Notes: a model not told the origin generated them from the letters alone. A DNA stretch of 64,000 bases from Pyxidicoccus caerfyrddinensis (GCF_010894405.1 NZ_JAAIYA010000008.1:124001-188000); one strand, 5' to 3'; numbered from the stretch's first letter, positions 9,528 through 19,792 are shown. Numbers and translations: made by a program.

Positions 9528-10142
9528 CTAGTTCGCCTCGGACGCATGGCTCGTGGCGAGCCAGCGCTTGCCGTCATGGCGATAGAACCAGGTGGCGTTG
9601 CCCTCGCCCCAATCCACCAACGCGTCCCGCTTCGTGGCCGGCACGCCGTCACGACCGGGCTTCTTGTTCGGACGGTAGAGCTGGAAGCAGCTCATCTCGC
9701 GGGGGAGCGACTGGACCTCGCGCACGAGGCCCTTCTTCGTGAAGATGACGCGCACGGGGGCGGCCCCGTTGCACGCCCCGTAGCTGGCACCCGGGAACGC
9801 GTAGTCCGGATTGCCGTCGCGGTCGAAGTCACCCTGGATGCAGGGCGCGCCGCTCGTGCGGAGGGTCTGCGCGTCCAGGCCAATCTCCTTCAGCGCCGCC
9901 TCCGCCGAGCCCACGCTCCCCACGCACGTGCACCGCAGCGCCTTTTCCGGGTCACAGTCCTTCGGCTGGTAGGCGAGGGCCACGGGCTGCGGCGCCTCCG
10001 GGGTGCTCGGAGCCGGAGCACGCTGGCCCGGGGCGGCCTGCGTGCTCGCGACCGGCGGGGCCTCCGTGGGAGTGGAAGCAGCCGCGGAGAAGCCGAGGGC
10101 CACCAGCGGAATAGACCAGCTCATCATCCAGCGCATCCCCAT
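9528..10142 (-). CDS. Small secreted protein of unknown function
   Basis: 204 aa from the ATG giving MGMRWMMSWSIPLVAL, a hydrophobic signal segment followed by an Ala/Pro/Thr-rich linker. The mature domain has four Cys and an integrin/FG-GAP-like motif, GDFDRDGNPDYAFPG, a typical calcium-binding loop. It is convergent with the Cys-rich lipoprotein. No enzymatic function is recognised. In-frame sequence upstream of this ATG looks non-coding. Confidence 0.65.
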   Translation of the reverse strand: MGMRWMMSWSIPLVALGFSAAASTPTEAPPVASTQAAPGQRAPAPSTPEAPQPVALAYQPKDCDPEKALRCTCVGSVGSAEAALKEIGLDAQTLRTSGAPCIQGDFDRDGNPDYAFPGASYGACNGAAPVRVIFTKKGLVREVQSLPREMSCFQLYRPNKKPGRDGVPATKRDALVDWGEGNATWFYRHDGKRWLATSHASEAN

Positions 10143-10326
10143 CACGTATCGGAACCTCCAGGACCTCAGCCGATGGCACGAGGCGGTCGCCACTATGCGC
10201 GAGGACGCAAGCTGTTCAACACCTCTGTCACGGGCCTGGAACGCCCCGAGCGGCGATGAAGGGGCCCTCTATGCGTAGGCGGGTCCGGCGGTACACTGGC
10301 GGGTCCCCGCCGTCCCGGAGTGCCCC

Positions 10327-11781
10327 ATGCGAATCGGCAGCGCCTCCACGCCTCCGAACATCCTCATCATCCTCACGGACCAGCAGCGCCAGTTCCGTCA
10401 CTGGCCCAAGGGCTGGGCAGAGAAGCACCTGACCTCCTTCGGCCGCCTCGCGCGGAGCGGGCTGACCTTCGAGCGGGCCTTCACCAATACCTGCATGTGC
10501 TCGCCGAGCCGGGCCACGCTCTGGACGAGCCTCTTCCCCGCGCAGACCGGTGTGCAGAGCACGGGCTCACAGCCGCTGGGCCCGGACTTCACCACGCTGG
10601 CGCAGGTGATGACGGGCGCGGGCTATCAGGTGGGCTACCGGGGCAAGTGGCACCTGGGCGATGCGTCCGGGTTCACGCCCAGCGCTCACGGCTTCGGCCC
10701 GTGGGACCCACCGGACGCGGGCACGTCGCTGGCACCGGGAAACACCCTGGGGGCGGGCGGATACAACAACGACGCCCGCTACCTGGGGACTGTCACCGGC
10801 TCCGGGGAGAAGCCCGCTGGCTCGGGCGCCAGCATGCTCGACTTCCTGCGCACCGTGGACCGGAGCGCTCCGTTCTGCCTCGTCGCCTCGTTCGTCAACC
10901 CGCACGATGTCTACGTGGCGCCATTCCAATACGAGGCGGCCGGCTACTCGCCTTCGGACTGGGAGGACCTGCCCCTCCAGCCTCCTGACTCCTGGAACGA
11001 GGACCTGTCGACGAAGCCCTCCGTCCAGGCCTGGTTCCAGGCGAGCGGGAAGAACTGGAACGTCCCCGCGTGGACCGATGCGGAGCGGACGAGCTACGCG
11101 CAGTTCTACGCGTACCTCCAGCAAGTCGTCGACAGGGACATCAACACCCTGCTCGATGCGCTGAAGGCCCAGGGCTTCCAGGACAACACCCTCATCTTCC
11201 GGCTGGCCGACCACGGCGAGATGGCGATGTCCCACGGGCTCGTGGAGAAGACCTTCAACGCGTACGACGAGACCCTGAACGTCCCCCTCATCATCTCCAA
11301 TCCGGCGCTCTTCCCTTCCCCCGTGGTGACACGGGAGCTGGCGGGGCACATCGACCTGCTGCCCACCCTCGCCTCGGTGGCGGGAGTGCTTGGAAACTAC
11401 ACGGGGCAGTTCAAGGGCATCGACCTGTCCCCGCTGTTCATCGCTCCAGACGCGCCGCTCCAGGACTCCATCCACTTCACCTTCGATGACCAGGCGCTGG
11501 CCGGCGGAATGCCCGCCACGATGCCGAGCCACATCCGAGCCCTGCGGACGAAGGAATGGCTGTACGCCGCCTACTTCACGGCGAACGGCAGTGCGTTCGA
11601 GTACGAGCTCTACGACCTCACCCGGGACCCGGACGAGAAGACGAACCTCGCCAATCCGAAGAACATCACTCCGGACAGCAAGGCGCAGCTCTTCAAGATG
11701 AACCATCACCTCATCCGGAAGATGAAGGCCAACGGCACCACCCCGAGTGGCTTCACCTGGCCCACCGAGCCGGACGTGTGA
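10327..11781 (+). CDS. Sulfatase (formylglycine-dependent, alkaline-phosphatase superfamily)
   Basis: 484 aa. NILIILTDQQ supplies the first metal-binding Asp residues. CSPSR (Cys58) in NTCMCSPSRATLWTS matches the C-x-P-x-R motif that formylglycine-generating enzyme converts to the catalytic aldehyde. GYRGKWHLG carries the conserved Lys and His, and DHGEM completes the site. It is the arylsulfatase/choline-sulfatase type; the actual sulfate ester cannot be told. No signal peptide is evident, so a cytoplasmic location is likely. No formylglycine-generating enzyme gene lies nearby. Confidence 0.9.
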   Translation: MRIGSASTPPNILIILTDQQRQFRHWPKGWAEKHLTSFGRLARSGLTFERAFTNTCMCSPSRATLWTSLFPAQTGVQSTGSQPLGPDFTTLAQVMTGAGYQVGYRGKWHLGDASGFTPSAHGFGPWDPPDAGTSLAPGNTLGAGGYNNDARYLGTVTGSGEKPAGSGASMLDFLRTVDRSAPFCLVASFVNPHDVYVAPFQYEAAGYSPSDWEDLPLQPPDSWNEDLSTKPSVQAWFQASGKNWNVPAWTDAERTSYAQFYAYLQQVVDRDINTLLDALKAQGFQDNTLIFRLADHGEMAMSHGLVEKTFNAYDETLNVPLIISNPALFPSPVVTRELAGHIDLLPTLASVAGVLGNYTGQFKGIDLSPLFIAPDAPLQDSIHFTFDDQALAGGMPATMPSHIRALRTKEWLYAAYFTANGSAFEYELYDLTRDPDEKTNLANPKNITPDSKAQLFKMNHHLIRKMKANGTTPSGFTWPTEPDV

Positions 11782-12015
11782 CGCTCCGGCGCCGCGAGCA
11801 CGGTGATGGCTCCATGCTCGCGGGCGCGCGCTGGCGACGGCCTCACCACCCCGGCGGAGCGACGGCGCCAACGGGCAGCGGGTTGAGGAACGCGCTCCGG
11901 TGGCTTGGGTCCCCGCGGCCCCCGGAGAGCCCCGCTCCGTGACAGCTGTAATCTGATTGTCAGTGTCTTCCCTATACTGCTGCCGGCTACTGAATAGAGC
12001 CGGGTGGGGGAGTCC

Positions 12016-14082
12016 ATGACATTCAGGCCGTACGTTGGAGCAGTGCTGGGAAGCCTCGTGGTGGGAGTCACGGGCTGTGGCGAGGCGGGAGGTCCGCCTC
12101 CAGAGGGGCGGCTGGGAACGGCCGCCCGCGCGATGGAGGAAGGCATCCCTCGCGTACAGAACCCTCCTCCCGCGAGCGATTTGAGCAACCTGCCGGGAGA
12201 CCTGCGCGCCATCGCCGTGCCGAAGCCGCCGAACCTCGGTGACTTCGTGAAGGACGAGCAGGCCGCGATTGCGCTGGGCAAGGCGCTCTTCTGGGACATG
12301 CAGGTTGGCAGCGACGGGAAGACGGCGTGCGCGAGCTGCCACTTCCGGGCCGGCGCGGACCCGCGCTCGAAGAACCAGCTCAGCCCGGGCCTCAAGCACA
12401 CGCCGGGCGCGGACCTCACCTTCACGACGGGTGGGCCGAACCACCAGCTCCAGGACTCCGACTTCCCGCTGACGCGGCTGCTCGTCCCGGGCGTGCGCGG
12501 GGCGCTGGACGCGGCGACGGACAGCAACGACGTCGTCTCGTCGCAGGGCGTGCACTGGCTGGCCGAGGGACTGGACCCACAGGGCTTCAGCCTGGGCTTC
12601 GTGAAGGCGCGCCGGGTGGAGCCTCGCAACACCCCGACGGTCATCAACGCCGTCTTCAACCACCGCCAGTTCTGGGATGGCCGCGCGGAGAACGTCTTCA
12701 ACGGGGTGAACACCCTGGGCAGGAGGGACCCGGACGCGAAGGTGTTCCGCGCGGACGACCCTCGCAACCCGGTGGAGGTGCGCGTCGAGCTGGTGAACTC
12801 AAGCCTCGCGTCCCAGGCCGTGGGCCCCATCGTGAGTGATTTGGAGATGGCGACGCCCGGGCGCACCCCGCTGGACGTGGCGCGCGCGCTCGCGAAGGGC
12901 TCGCGGAAGGTGGCCCGGCGGATGGAGAAGGTCCGCCCGCTCGCGCTCCAGCAGGTGGACCCGACGGACAGCGTGCTGGGCTCCATGAGCCGCTGGCCGC
13001 GACCGGGGCTCGACGTGCCGACCTACAACGCCCTGGTGAAGGCGGCCTTCCACGACGTGTGGTGGCGCTCGGGGCGGCTCATCCAGGTGGCGCCGGATGG
13101 GACGAAGAGCGTCGTCCGGCACGCGGACGACGACCCGGCGACCGAGGAGTACACGCTGATGCAGTACAACTTCGCCCTCTTCTTCGGCATCGCCATCCAG
13201 ATGTACGAGGCGACGCTCGTATCGGACGACACGCCGTGGGACCGCTTCCGCCGCGAGCACCCCGTCCCGACGGACGCGGCCCTGAACCCGTGGACGAACA
13301 CCGCCCCGACGCACATCAGCCGGCAAGCGCTCTTCGGCGCGCACCTCTTCAATGACCGCACGCGCGGGCCCACGAACATCCGCTGCTCGAACTGCCACGA
13401 GTCCGCCGAGCTGACCGACGCCTCCGTGCGCCGCATCACCGCCGCGGCGAACGGGCCGGTGCGCAACCGTGACGGCAACATCATCGACAAGGGCTTCAAC
13501 AACGTCGGTGTGCGTCCAACCGCGGATGACCTGGGCGTGGGCGCCAGTGACGCGTTCGGCCCGCTGTCACACACGAAGCGCCTGTTCCCCGGCGAGCTGC
13601 CCGCCACCTTCGACGGCGCGGCCGTGTCCAAGGGCCTGGGCGTGGAGGGCGCGTTCAAGATTCCCTCGCTGCGCAACGTGGCCCTCACCGCGCCGTACTT
13701 CCACAACGGCGACGCGCGCACGCTGCGCGAGGCCGTGGAGCTCTACAGCCGCGGCGGCAACGTGGCGCCCGTCAAGCAGACGGACGGGACGCTCATCGAA
13801 CCGCTCGGCGTCCCGTCACTGGCGACGGAGGAGGTCGACGCCATCGTCGCGTGGCTGGAGTCGCTCACCGACGAACGGGTGCTCTATCGCCGCGCGCCGT
13901 TCGACCACCCGCAGCTCTTCGTGCCGAACGGCCACCCTGGAGACGACACATCGCTCGTCGACGCGGACGGCGACGGCTTCGCGGATGACTCCCTGCTGGA
14001 GATTCCGGCGGTGGGCGCCGCCGGTGGGCAGCCGCTGCCGGGCTTCCTCGAGGGGCCGTTCGGCCCGCAGCCCTCGCCGTGA
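12016..14082 (+). CDS. Di-haem cytochrome c peroxidase family lipoprotein (MauG-like)
   Basis: 688 aa. The start ATG follows GGGGGAG. The signal peptide ends in lipobox VTGC, so the protein is membrane-anchored outside the cytoplasm. Two CxxCH haem c sites are present, CASCH (near residue 111) and CSNCH (near residue 460). They lie in the CCP/MauG contexts ALGKALFWDMQVGSDGKTACASCH and, downstream, FKIPSLRNVALTAPYFHNG. The ~350-residue spacing and total length exceed bacterial peroxidases (~330 aa), giving a long insertion between the haem sites. Likely roles are peroxide reduction or oxidative modification of a partner. Confidence 0.85.
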   Translation: MTFRPYVGAVLGSLVVGVTGCGEAGGPPPEGRLGTAARAMEEGIPRVQNPPPASDLSNLPGDLRAIAVPKPPNLGDFVKDEQAAIALGKALFWDMQVGSDGKTACASCHFRAGADPRSKNQLSPGLKHTPGADLTFTTGGPNHQLQDSDFPLTRLLVPGVRGALDAATDSNDVVSSQGVHWLAEGLDPQGFSLGFVKARRVEPRNTPTVINAVFNHRQFWDGRAENVFNGVNTLGRRDPDAKVFRADDPRNPVEVRVELVNSSLASQAVGPIVSDLEMATPGRTPLDVARALAKGSRKVARRMEKVRPLALQQVDPTDSVLGSMSRWPRPGLDVPTYNALVKAAFHDVWWRSGRLIQVAPDGTKSVVRHADDDPATEEYTLMQYNFALFFGIAIQMYEATLVSDDTPWDRFRREHPVPTDAALNPWTNTAPTHISRQALFGAHLFNDRTRGPTNIRCSNCHESAELTDASVRRITAAANGPVRNRDGNIIDKGFNNVGVRPTADDLGVGASDAFGPLSHTKRLFPGELPATFDGAAVSKGLGVEGAFKIPSLRNVALTAPYFHNGDARTLREAVELYSRGGNVAPVKQTDGTLIEPLGVPSLATEEVDAIVAWLESLTDERVLYRRAPFDHPQLFVPNGHPGDDTSLVDADGDGFADDSLLEIPAVGAAGGQPLPGFLEGPFGPQPSP

Positions 14083-14109
14083 GCAACACACGGGCGAAAT
14101 GAAGAGACC

Positions 14110-14131
14110 CCAGGTTCCGTGAGGAGCCTGG
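14110..14131. terminator. Hairpin between convergent peroxidase and P450 genes
   Basis: CCAGGTTCC (14110-14118) pairs with GGAGCCTGG (14123-14131) over nine positions with one G-U pair, closed by a GTGA tetraloop. It abuts the P450 stop codon. There is no long T-tract, so it may act as a bidirectional stabiliser or terminator. Confidence 0.5.
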
Positions 14132-15397
14132 TCAGAGGCCCTGGAGCGCCTGGACGTCCCACGCGACGTCGAGGCTCTCGTGCCTCCGGACGGTGACGCT
14201 CTTCAGGAAGCCCGGCTTCTGCCCTGGTACGAGCCGGAGCCCCGGCAGACTCCGGAGCAGCGCCTCCAATGCCAGACGTGCCTCGAGCCGAGCCAGCGGC
14301 GCGCCGATGCAGAAATGGAGGCCCTGCCCGAAGGCGAGGTGCTTCTTGACGTCAGGCCGCCGGATGTCGAAGCGCTCCGGCTCGTGGAAGCGGGCCTCGT
14401 CGCGGTTGGCCGACGCGTAGACGATTCGGATGTGGGCTCCCCTGGGAATGGGGACTCCCCCAATCTCCACCGCCTCCAGCGCGGTACGGAACATGGCATG
14501 CACGGGGGAGATCATCCGCACCGCCTCCTCGACCGCACCCGCGATGAGGCCCGGGTCGTCCCGGAGTGTCTGCAGCTGCTCCGGATTCTCGAGCAGGAGC
14601 TCCACCGCGCCCACGATGAGGCCCGCGGTCGTCTCGTGTCCCGCGAAGTGCACCTGCATCAGCAGGCTCACCAGCTCCGCCATGCTCATGGGCGGCGTCA
14701 TCTCCTGCGCCCCGGTGACGATGTCGCTCATCAGGTCCTCCCGGGGAGACGTCTTCCGCTCCTCGAGCGCCGCGGCGAGATAGCGCTGGAACTCGACCAC
14801 GCCTCGCGCGCACACGACCTGGTGCTCCACGGGTCCATGGGCCGCGAGGACCGTGGTCAGCTCGTCGGACCAGCGCCGGAACCTGTGAATGTCCGAGCGG
14901 GGGATTCCGAGAATCTCCGCGATGATGCTGGACGACAGCGGATGAGCGAACCGGAGGAACAGGTCCCCCTGCCCCTCATGCCGGAAGGAGTGGATGAGCT
15001 CGTCCACGAGGGTGCGGATGAAGGGCTCCTTCTCCGCGAGGCGCCGCCCGGTGAAGGCCTTGCTGACGAGGCTCCGGAAGCGCGCATGCGCTGGAGGGTC
15101 ATTGTCGACGAGGCTGGGCACCAGGGGATAGCCGTCCATCAGCGCGGAGACCACCTCCGGCGGCGTCGTCGCGGCGCCCACCGTGATGGACTCGGCGGAC
15201 GAGAAGCGTGCGGTATCGGCGACCACCGCGCTGATGTCCGCATGGCGCGTCACCACCCACGACCCCAGCGCCGGGCTGAAGAACACCGGCTCCTCCCGCC
15301 GTGCACGCGCCAGGAACGGGTGGGGATTCTCGAGGTGCGGAGAGTCGAGCGGGTGGTACTCGGCACCGAGTCCTGAAGGGGCCTGGGTCTTGGACAT
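14132..15397 (-). CDS. Cytochrome P450 (canonical motifs)
   Basis: 421 aa from the ATG giving MSKTQAPSG. The I-helix oxygen-activation motif is standard (FAGHETTAGL), the K-helix EEAVR (ExxR) is present, and the haem loop is FGQGLHFCIGAPLAR with the Cys thiolate ligand. It is a soluble class I bacterial P450 with no anchor, needing an external ferredoxin and reductase; neither is encoded nearby. It may belong to the NRPS locus 5 kb away, but a hydrolase and a permease intervene on the other strand. Confidence 0.93.
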   Translation of the reverse strand: MSKTQAPSGLGAEYHPLDSPHLENPHPFLARARREEPVFFSPALGSWVVTRHADISAVVADTARFSSAESITVGAATTPPEVVSALMDGYPLVPSLVDNDPPAHARFRSLVSKAFTGRRLAEKEPFIRTLVDELIHSFRHEGQGDLFLRFAHPLSSSIIAEILGIPRSDIHRFRRWSDELTTVLAAHGPVEHQVVCARGVVEFQRYLAAALEERKTSPREDLMSDIVTGAQEMTPPMSMAELVSLLMQVHFAGHETTAGLIVGAVELLLENPEQLQTLRDDPGLIAGAVEEAVRMISPVHAMFRTALEAVEIGGVPIPRGAHIRIVYASANRDEARFHEPERFDIRRPDVKKHLAFGQGLHFCIGAPLARLEARLALEALLRSLPGLRLVPGQKPGFLKSVTVRRHESLDVAWDVQALQGL

Positions 15398-15578
15398 ACG
15401 TGCGCTGACCTCAACGGTTCGTGGGGTGTGGTGCGGCACAGCGGGTCGCACGCGCACAGTATCTCGCAGCATTCCGGCTCCGCCGAGGAGGCGGCGGGAA
15501 TCGAAGGGCGATGCAATCATCCGACGCCGCGCGCGTAGCCGCCCCGGGCGCCAACTCCGGCGCCAGGAGGCTTCCTGC

Positions 15579-18038
15579 GTGGACATCCACTGGGGTGGAT
15601 TGCGTCAGACGCTGCGCGCACTGCGACGCAGCCCGGGGTTCACGCTGGGTTGCATCCTGTTGCTCGCATCGGGCATCGGGGCGAGCACCGCGCTCTTCAG
15701 CGTGGTGGAAGGGGTGCTGCTGCGTCCCCTGCCCTATCCACGACCCGAGCGCCTCGTGCAGCTCTCCCAGGTGGCGGCCGACGGCCACTCGATGCAGTTC
15801 TCGGACCCCAACTTCGAGGACGTGCAGGCCCAGAGCCGCACCGTCGCGGCGCTGGCCCAGGTCTCGGGCACGGCGAGTGTCGCCGTCACGGGCGCGGACG
15901 AGCCTGCCTTCGCCATGATGGCGCTCGCCTCTCGCGACTTCTTCCCCGCCTTCGACGTGCAGCCGGTCCAGGGGCGTCTGTTCGCCGGGGACGAGCAGCA
16001 GGCGGGAGGCGCTCCCGTGGTGGTGGTGAGCCAGGCCTTCTGGAAGCGGTACCTGGGCTCGCGGCCGCTTCCCCTGGCTCGAACCCTCACCTTCGAGGGG
16101 CGCGCCTACACGGTGGTGGGGGTGATGCCCGAGTCCTTCGACTACCCGGTGGGCACTCAGTTGTGGATTCCACGCGAGCTGGAGGCGCGCCTGCCCAGCC
16201 GGACCGCGCACAACTGGCGGGTGGTGGGCCGGCTGGCGGAGGGTGTCGACGTGGCGGCCGCGCGAGCGGAGCTCACCGGAATCGCCCGGGCGCTCGCGGA
16301 GCTCCACGGCCAGGACACCCGCATGCGAGACATCGCCGTGGTGCCCCTCCGGGAGAGCCTGGTGGGACAGGTCCGGCCCACGCTCTACATGCTGTTGGGG
16401 GCCGCGGCCTTCCTGCTGCTGGTGGCGGGCGCCAACGTCACCAACCTGCTTCTCGCCCGCGCGGCCTCCCGCGGGCGCGAGCTCGCCGTCCACGTGGCGC
16501 TGGGGGCGGGACCCGGCGCACTGGTGCGGCGGTTCCTCACGGAGTCGCTGCTGTTGTCGTTGGCGGGGGGAGCGCTCGGAGCCGTGTTCGCTACCTGGAG
16601 TGTGAGCGCGTTGCTCGCGCTCGAGCCGGGCCACCTGCCGCGCGTGGGGGAGGTGGAGGTGAACGCCACGGCGCTCCTCTTCGCGCTGGGGCTGTCGCTG
16701 CTGCTCGCGATGGGACTGGGACTGGTGACGGCGCTGCGCGCGGCGCGCCAGAGCCCGTGGGCCGCGTTGGTGCAGGCGGGGCGCACGCAGACGGGGGGCG
16801 GGGGCGCCGACCGCATGCGCCGTGCCCTGGTCGTGGGGCAGCTCGCGCTCGCGCTGGTCCTGCTGGTGGGGGCGGCGTTGCTCGGACGCAGCATGATGAG
16901 CCTGCTCTCGCTGAACCCGGGCTATCGCACCGAGGACGTCGCGGTGGTCGGCCTCGTGCTTCCTCCGGCCGAGGACACGGCGCAGGGGCTGCGCAACGTC
17001 CAACTGCAGGAGCAGCTGCTCACGAGGCTGGGCGCGCTGCCCGGCGTGCGCGCGGTGGGGGCCGTGAGCGTCTTCCCGCTCGAGGGAAGCGAGGGGGGCG
17101 ATGGCACCTTCCTCGTGCTCAACCGCCCCGACGAGGTGGGAAGCTTCGATGACTTCGGGCGGTTGGCGCGGGAGCCCGAGCGCACGGGCTCCGCCGAGTA
17201 CCGCGTGGCGAGCGAGGGCTACTTCCACGCGCTCGACATCCCGCGGGTGCGTGGGCGCCTGTTCGATGAGCGCGACACCTTCGATGCGCCGCACGTGGCG
17301 GTCATCAGCGAGTCGCTCGCGAAGGCCCGCTGGCCTCACGAGGACCCGCTGGGCAAGCTCATCCAGTTCGGCAACATGGACGGCGACCTGCGTCCCTTCA
17401 CCATCGTCGGCGTGGTGGCGGACGTGCGCGAGCGCGGCCTGGATGAGGAGCCCAGGCCCATGTTCTATGGCTGCTCCCGGCAGCGGACGCGGGCCTTCTC
17501 CCGCTTCCACCTCGCCGTGTACGGCCCGGTGGGCTCCACGGCCCTGGTTGCCGCGGCGCGGCCGGTGCTGCGCGAGCTTGCTCCCGAGTTGCCGATGCGT
17601 CTGAGCACGATGGAGAGCCTGCTCACGGGCTCACTGGCCTCGAGACGCTTCAGCCTCCTGCTGCTGGGGGCCTTCGGCGCGGTGGCGCTGCTGCTCTCCG
17701 TGGCGGGGCTCGCGGCCGTGGTGTCCTACGCGGTGGCGCAGCGCACGCGGGAGTTCGGCATCCGCTTCGCCCTGGGGGCGACAGCGGGGGACGTGCTGGG
17801 GCTGGTGCTCCGCCAGGCGGTGCTGCTCGCGGGACTCGGGGTGGTGCTCGGCGTGGTGGGGGCGGTGGGGCTGAGCCGTGTGCTCGCGGGGCTCGTGTAC
17901 GGCGTGAGCACCACGGACCCGCTCGTCCTGGCGGCGGTGGCGCTCCTCCTGCTCTGCGTGGCCCTGCTCGCCAGCTGGCTGCCGGCCCGACGTGCCTCGC
18001 GTGTGGACCCGATGTCGGTGCTGCGCTCGGAGGGTTGA
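15579..18038 (+). CDS. Orphan duplicated ABC-type permease (MacB/FtsX, ADOP family)
   Basis: 819 aa. The chosen start is a GTG eight bases after a perfect AGGAGG; the open frame upstream overlaps the divergent P450 and is not coding. The order is N-terminal helix, MacB periplasmic core (~55-240), FtsX transmembrane segment (~280-410), second periplasmic core (~440-640), second FtsX segment (~690-815). The opening pattern LRALRRSPGFTLG and LRPLPYPRPERLV is typical of the duplicated orphan permeases known from Acidobacteria and myxobacteria. No ATPase gene is adjacent, as is usual in this family. Substrate unknown; efflux or lipoprotein handling is possible. Confidence 0.88.
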   Translation: MDIHWGGLRQTLRALRRSPGFTLGCILLLASGIGASTALFSVVEGVLLRPLPYPRPERLVQLSQVAADGHSMQFSDPNFEDVQAQSRTVAALAQVSGTASVAVTGADEPAFAMMALASRDFFPAFDVQPVQGRLFAGDEQQAGGAPVVVVSQAFWKRYLGSRPLPLARTLTFEGRAYTVVGVMPESFDYPVGTQLWIPRELEARLPSRTAHNWRVVGRLAEGVDVAAARAELTGIARALAELHGQDTRMRDIAVVPLRESLVGQVRPTLYMLLGAAAFLLLVAGANVTNLLLARAASRGRELAVHVALGAGPGALVRRFLTESLLLSLAGGALGAVFATWSVSALLALEPGHLPRVGEVEVNATALLFALGLSLLLAMGLGLVTALRAARQSPWAALVQAGRTQTGGGGADRMRRALVVGQLALALVLLVGAALLGRSMMSLLSLNPGYRTEDVAVVGLVLPPAEDTAQGLRNVQLQEQLLTRLGALPGVRAVGAVSVFPLEGSEGGDGTFLVLNRPDEVGSFDDFGRLAREPERTGSAEYRVASEGYFHALDIPRVRGRLFDERDTFDAPHVAVISESLAKARWPHEDPLGKLIQFGNMDGDLRPFTIVGVVADVRERGLDEEPRPMFYGCSRQRTRAFSRFHLAVYGPVGSTALVAAARPVLRELAPELPMRLSTMESLLTGSLASRRFSLLLLGAFGAVALLLSVAGLAAVVSYAVAQRTREFGIRFALGATAGDVLGLVLRQAVLLAGLGVVLGVVGAVGLSRVLAGLVYGVSTTDPLVLAAVALLLLCVALLASWLPARRASRVDPMSVLRSEG

Positions 18039-18244
18039 ACCCTCAGAAGCAACAGGCTCGCGCGCCCCCTGAGCCTTCTGCGCAAAAGGGCCCAATCTCG
18101 CGCAATCGGCACTGCTGATGCAATCGGGATACAGTCCCGACTCCTGGCCGGAAAGCGTCTTTGGACCGACGTCTCCCGCCCTCCGATGATGCCCGCCTTC
18201 ACCCACCGGCCGTGAGAGCGGCCGGTCTTCCACGCGAGGCGGCC

Positions 18245-19789
18245 ATGGTCTGGAGCGCGAGAGCGGTATCGAGGACAGCGGGAGTCTGTCTGGCAATGGG
18301 GCTGGGCGCCCCTTCGCTGGCCCAGGAGGACATCACGGAGCGACGCAGGAACGAGCCCGTCGTCTGGGGCCCGTGCCCGGAGTCCTACGAGGGCGCGGAG
18401 TGCGCGACGGTGGCGATGCCGCTGGACCACCAGCGCCCCCGCGGAGAGAGCCTCCCCATCTTCGTCGCGCGCAAGCTGTCCGGCGTTCCCAACGCGCCCC
18501 AGCTGTGGATTCTCGACGGAGGCCCGGGCGGCTCCGGCGAGGGGCTGTACCTCGGACAGGCGGAGCGGCTCGCGGCGGTCCTCCCCGGAGTGGACCTCTA
18601 CTTCCCCGCCCACCGCGGCACCGGGAACTCGGCCGGGCTCACCTGCGCGGGCGAGGAGCTGGAGAGCCCGAATGGCAGCGAGCTGTCGCAGGAGGAATGG
18701 CCGGACTGCCTCGCCGAGGTACGGGCGCGCTGGGGCCACAAGCTCGCCCACTTCAATGTGAGCCAGGCGGCAATGGACCTCGGCACGCTCATCGAGCGCG
18801 TCCGGGGGCGCAACCAGCGCGTCTTCCTCTACGGCCTTTCCTACGGAACCTATTGGGCGTGGCGCTACCTGGAGTTCTTTCCCCGTCAGGCGGACGGCGT
18901 CATCCAGGACTCGGTGGTGTCTCCGGGAGAGACTTTCGTGTCACGGACGGACCTCGAGTTCGACCCCGCCGCCCGGGGCTATGCGGCGCTGTGCGCCCAG
19001 GACGCGAGCTGCCGTGCACGGCTGGGAGCGGACCCGTGGGCGCGCATCCAGGCCATCTCGGACAGGATGGCACAGGGCCATTGCGCCGAGTCAGGCTTCA
19101 CGCGCCCGCTGCTGCGCAAGTCGCTCGCGGGGATGTTCATGACCTGGCGGCTGCGTGTCCTGTCGCTGGCCATCCCCTACCGGCTGGAGCGCTGCGCGCC
19201 CGCCGACGTCCAGGCGCTGCGATACTTCCTCAGCCTCTACTTCGAGCCCTTCGAGCTCTATGGCTTCTCCCAGGTGCTGGAGGCCAACATCGACTTCTCC
19301 GAGCTCTGGGAGTCACCCGCCCCGAGCCCCGCCACCCTGCGCCAGCGCGCCGGGTCCGCCACCTTCAGCCTGGACTGGGGCGTGGACCGGGCCGACATCT
19401 CGGTGCAGTGGCCGAAGTACTCCAGCCACTCCGCGACGCGGTGGCCCCGGGTGAAGGTGCCACTGCTGATGATGAACGGCACCCTGGACCCGATGACGAG
19501 CCACGAGTCGGCACTCGTCGCGGCGCGGCGCTACCGGGCGCCGAACCAGACCTTCGTCACCTTCCCCCATGTGGGGCACAGCGTCGGCTTCAACTCGCCC
19601 ACCACACTGCCGGGCAACCCCAGCTGCGGGCACCTGGTCACGGCGAGCTTCATTCAGAACCCTCATGCGCCGCCGGACACCTCCTGCCTCGCGGCGATGG
19701 TGCCGGTGCCCTTCGATGACCGCGGCGCGGCGCGCATCTACTTCGGCGCCGCCTTCACCAGCGTCTGGGACAACCCCGCGGCGCCCTGA
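18245..19789 (+). CDS. Secreted alpha/beta hydrolase, tripeptidyl-aminopeptidase-like
   Basis: 514 aa from MVWSARAV, with a short signal sequence ending near SLAQ. The oxyanion loop is GGPGGSG, the nucleophile elbow GLSYG (Ser), the acid is in NGTLDPMT and the base in FPHVGHSVGF. The C-terminal part resembles the TAP-like domain. Several Cys in the mature part suggest disulfides. Family members release short peptides from protein N-termini or act as secreted proline-type peptidases. The gene is convergent, with only 3 bp to the downstream P450 stop. Confidence 0.85.
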   Translation: MVWSARAVSRTAGVCLAMGLGAPSLAQEDITERRRNEPVVWGPCPESYEGAECATVAMPLDHQRPRGESLPIFVARKLSGVPNAPQLWILDGGPGGSGEGLYLGQAERLAAVLPGVDLYFPAHRGTGNSAGLTCAGEELESPNGSELSQEEWPDCLAEVRARWGHKLAHFNVSQAAMDLGTLIERVRGRNQRVFLYGLSYGTYWAWRYLEFFPRQADGVIQDSVVSPGETFVSRTDLEFDPAARGYAALCAQDASCRARLGADPWARIQAISDRMAQGHCAESGFTRPLLRKSLAGMFMTWRLRVLSLAIPYRLERCAPADVQALRYFLSLYFEPFELYGFSQVLEANIDFSELWESPAPSPATLRQRAGSATFSLDWGVDRADISVQWPKYSSHSATRWPRVKVPLLMMNGTLDPMTSHESALVAARRYRAPNQTFVTFPHVGHSVGFNSPTTLPGNPSCGHLVTASFIQNPHAPPDTSCLAAMVPVPFDDRGAARIYFGAAFTSVWDNPAAP

Positions 19790-19792
19790 GGA

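Noticed and set aside
11955..11985. Promoter before the peroxidase (TATACT)
   Set aside because: No -35 hexamer at the right distance; too weak to report as a feature.
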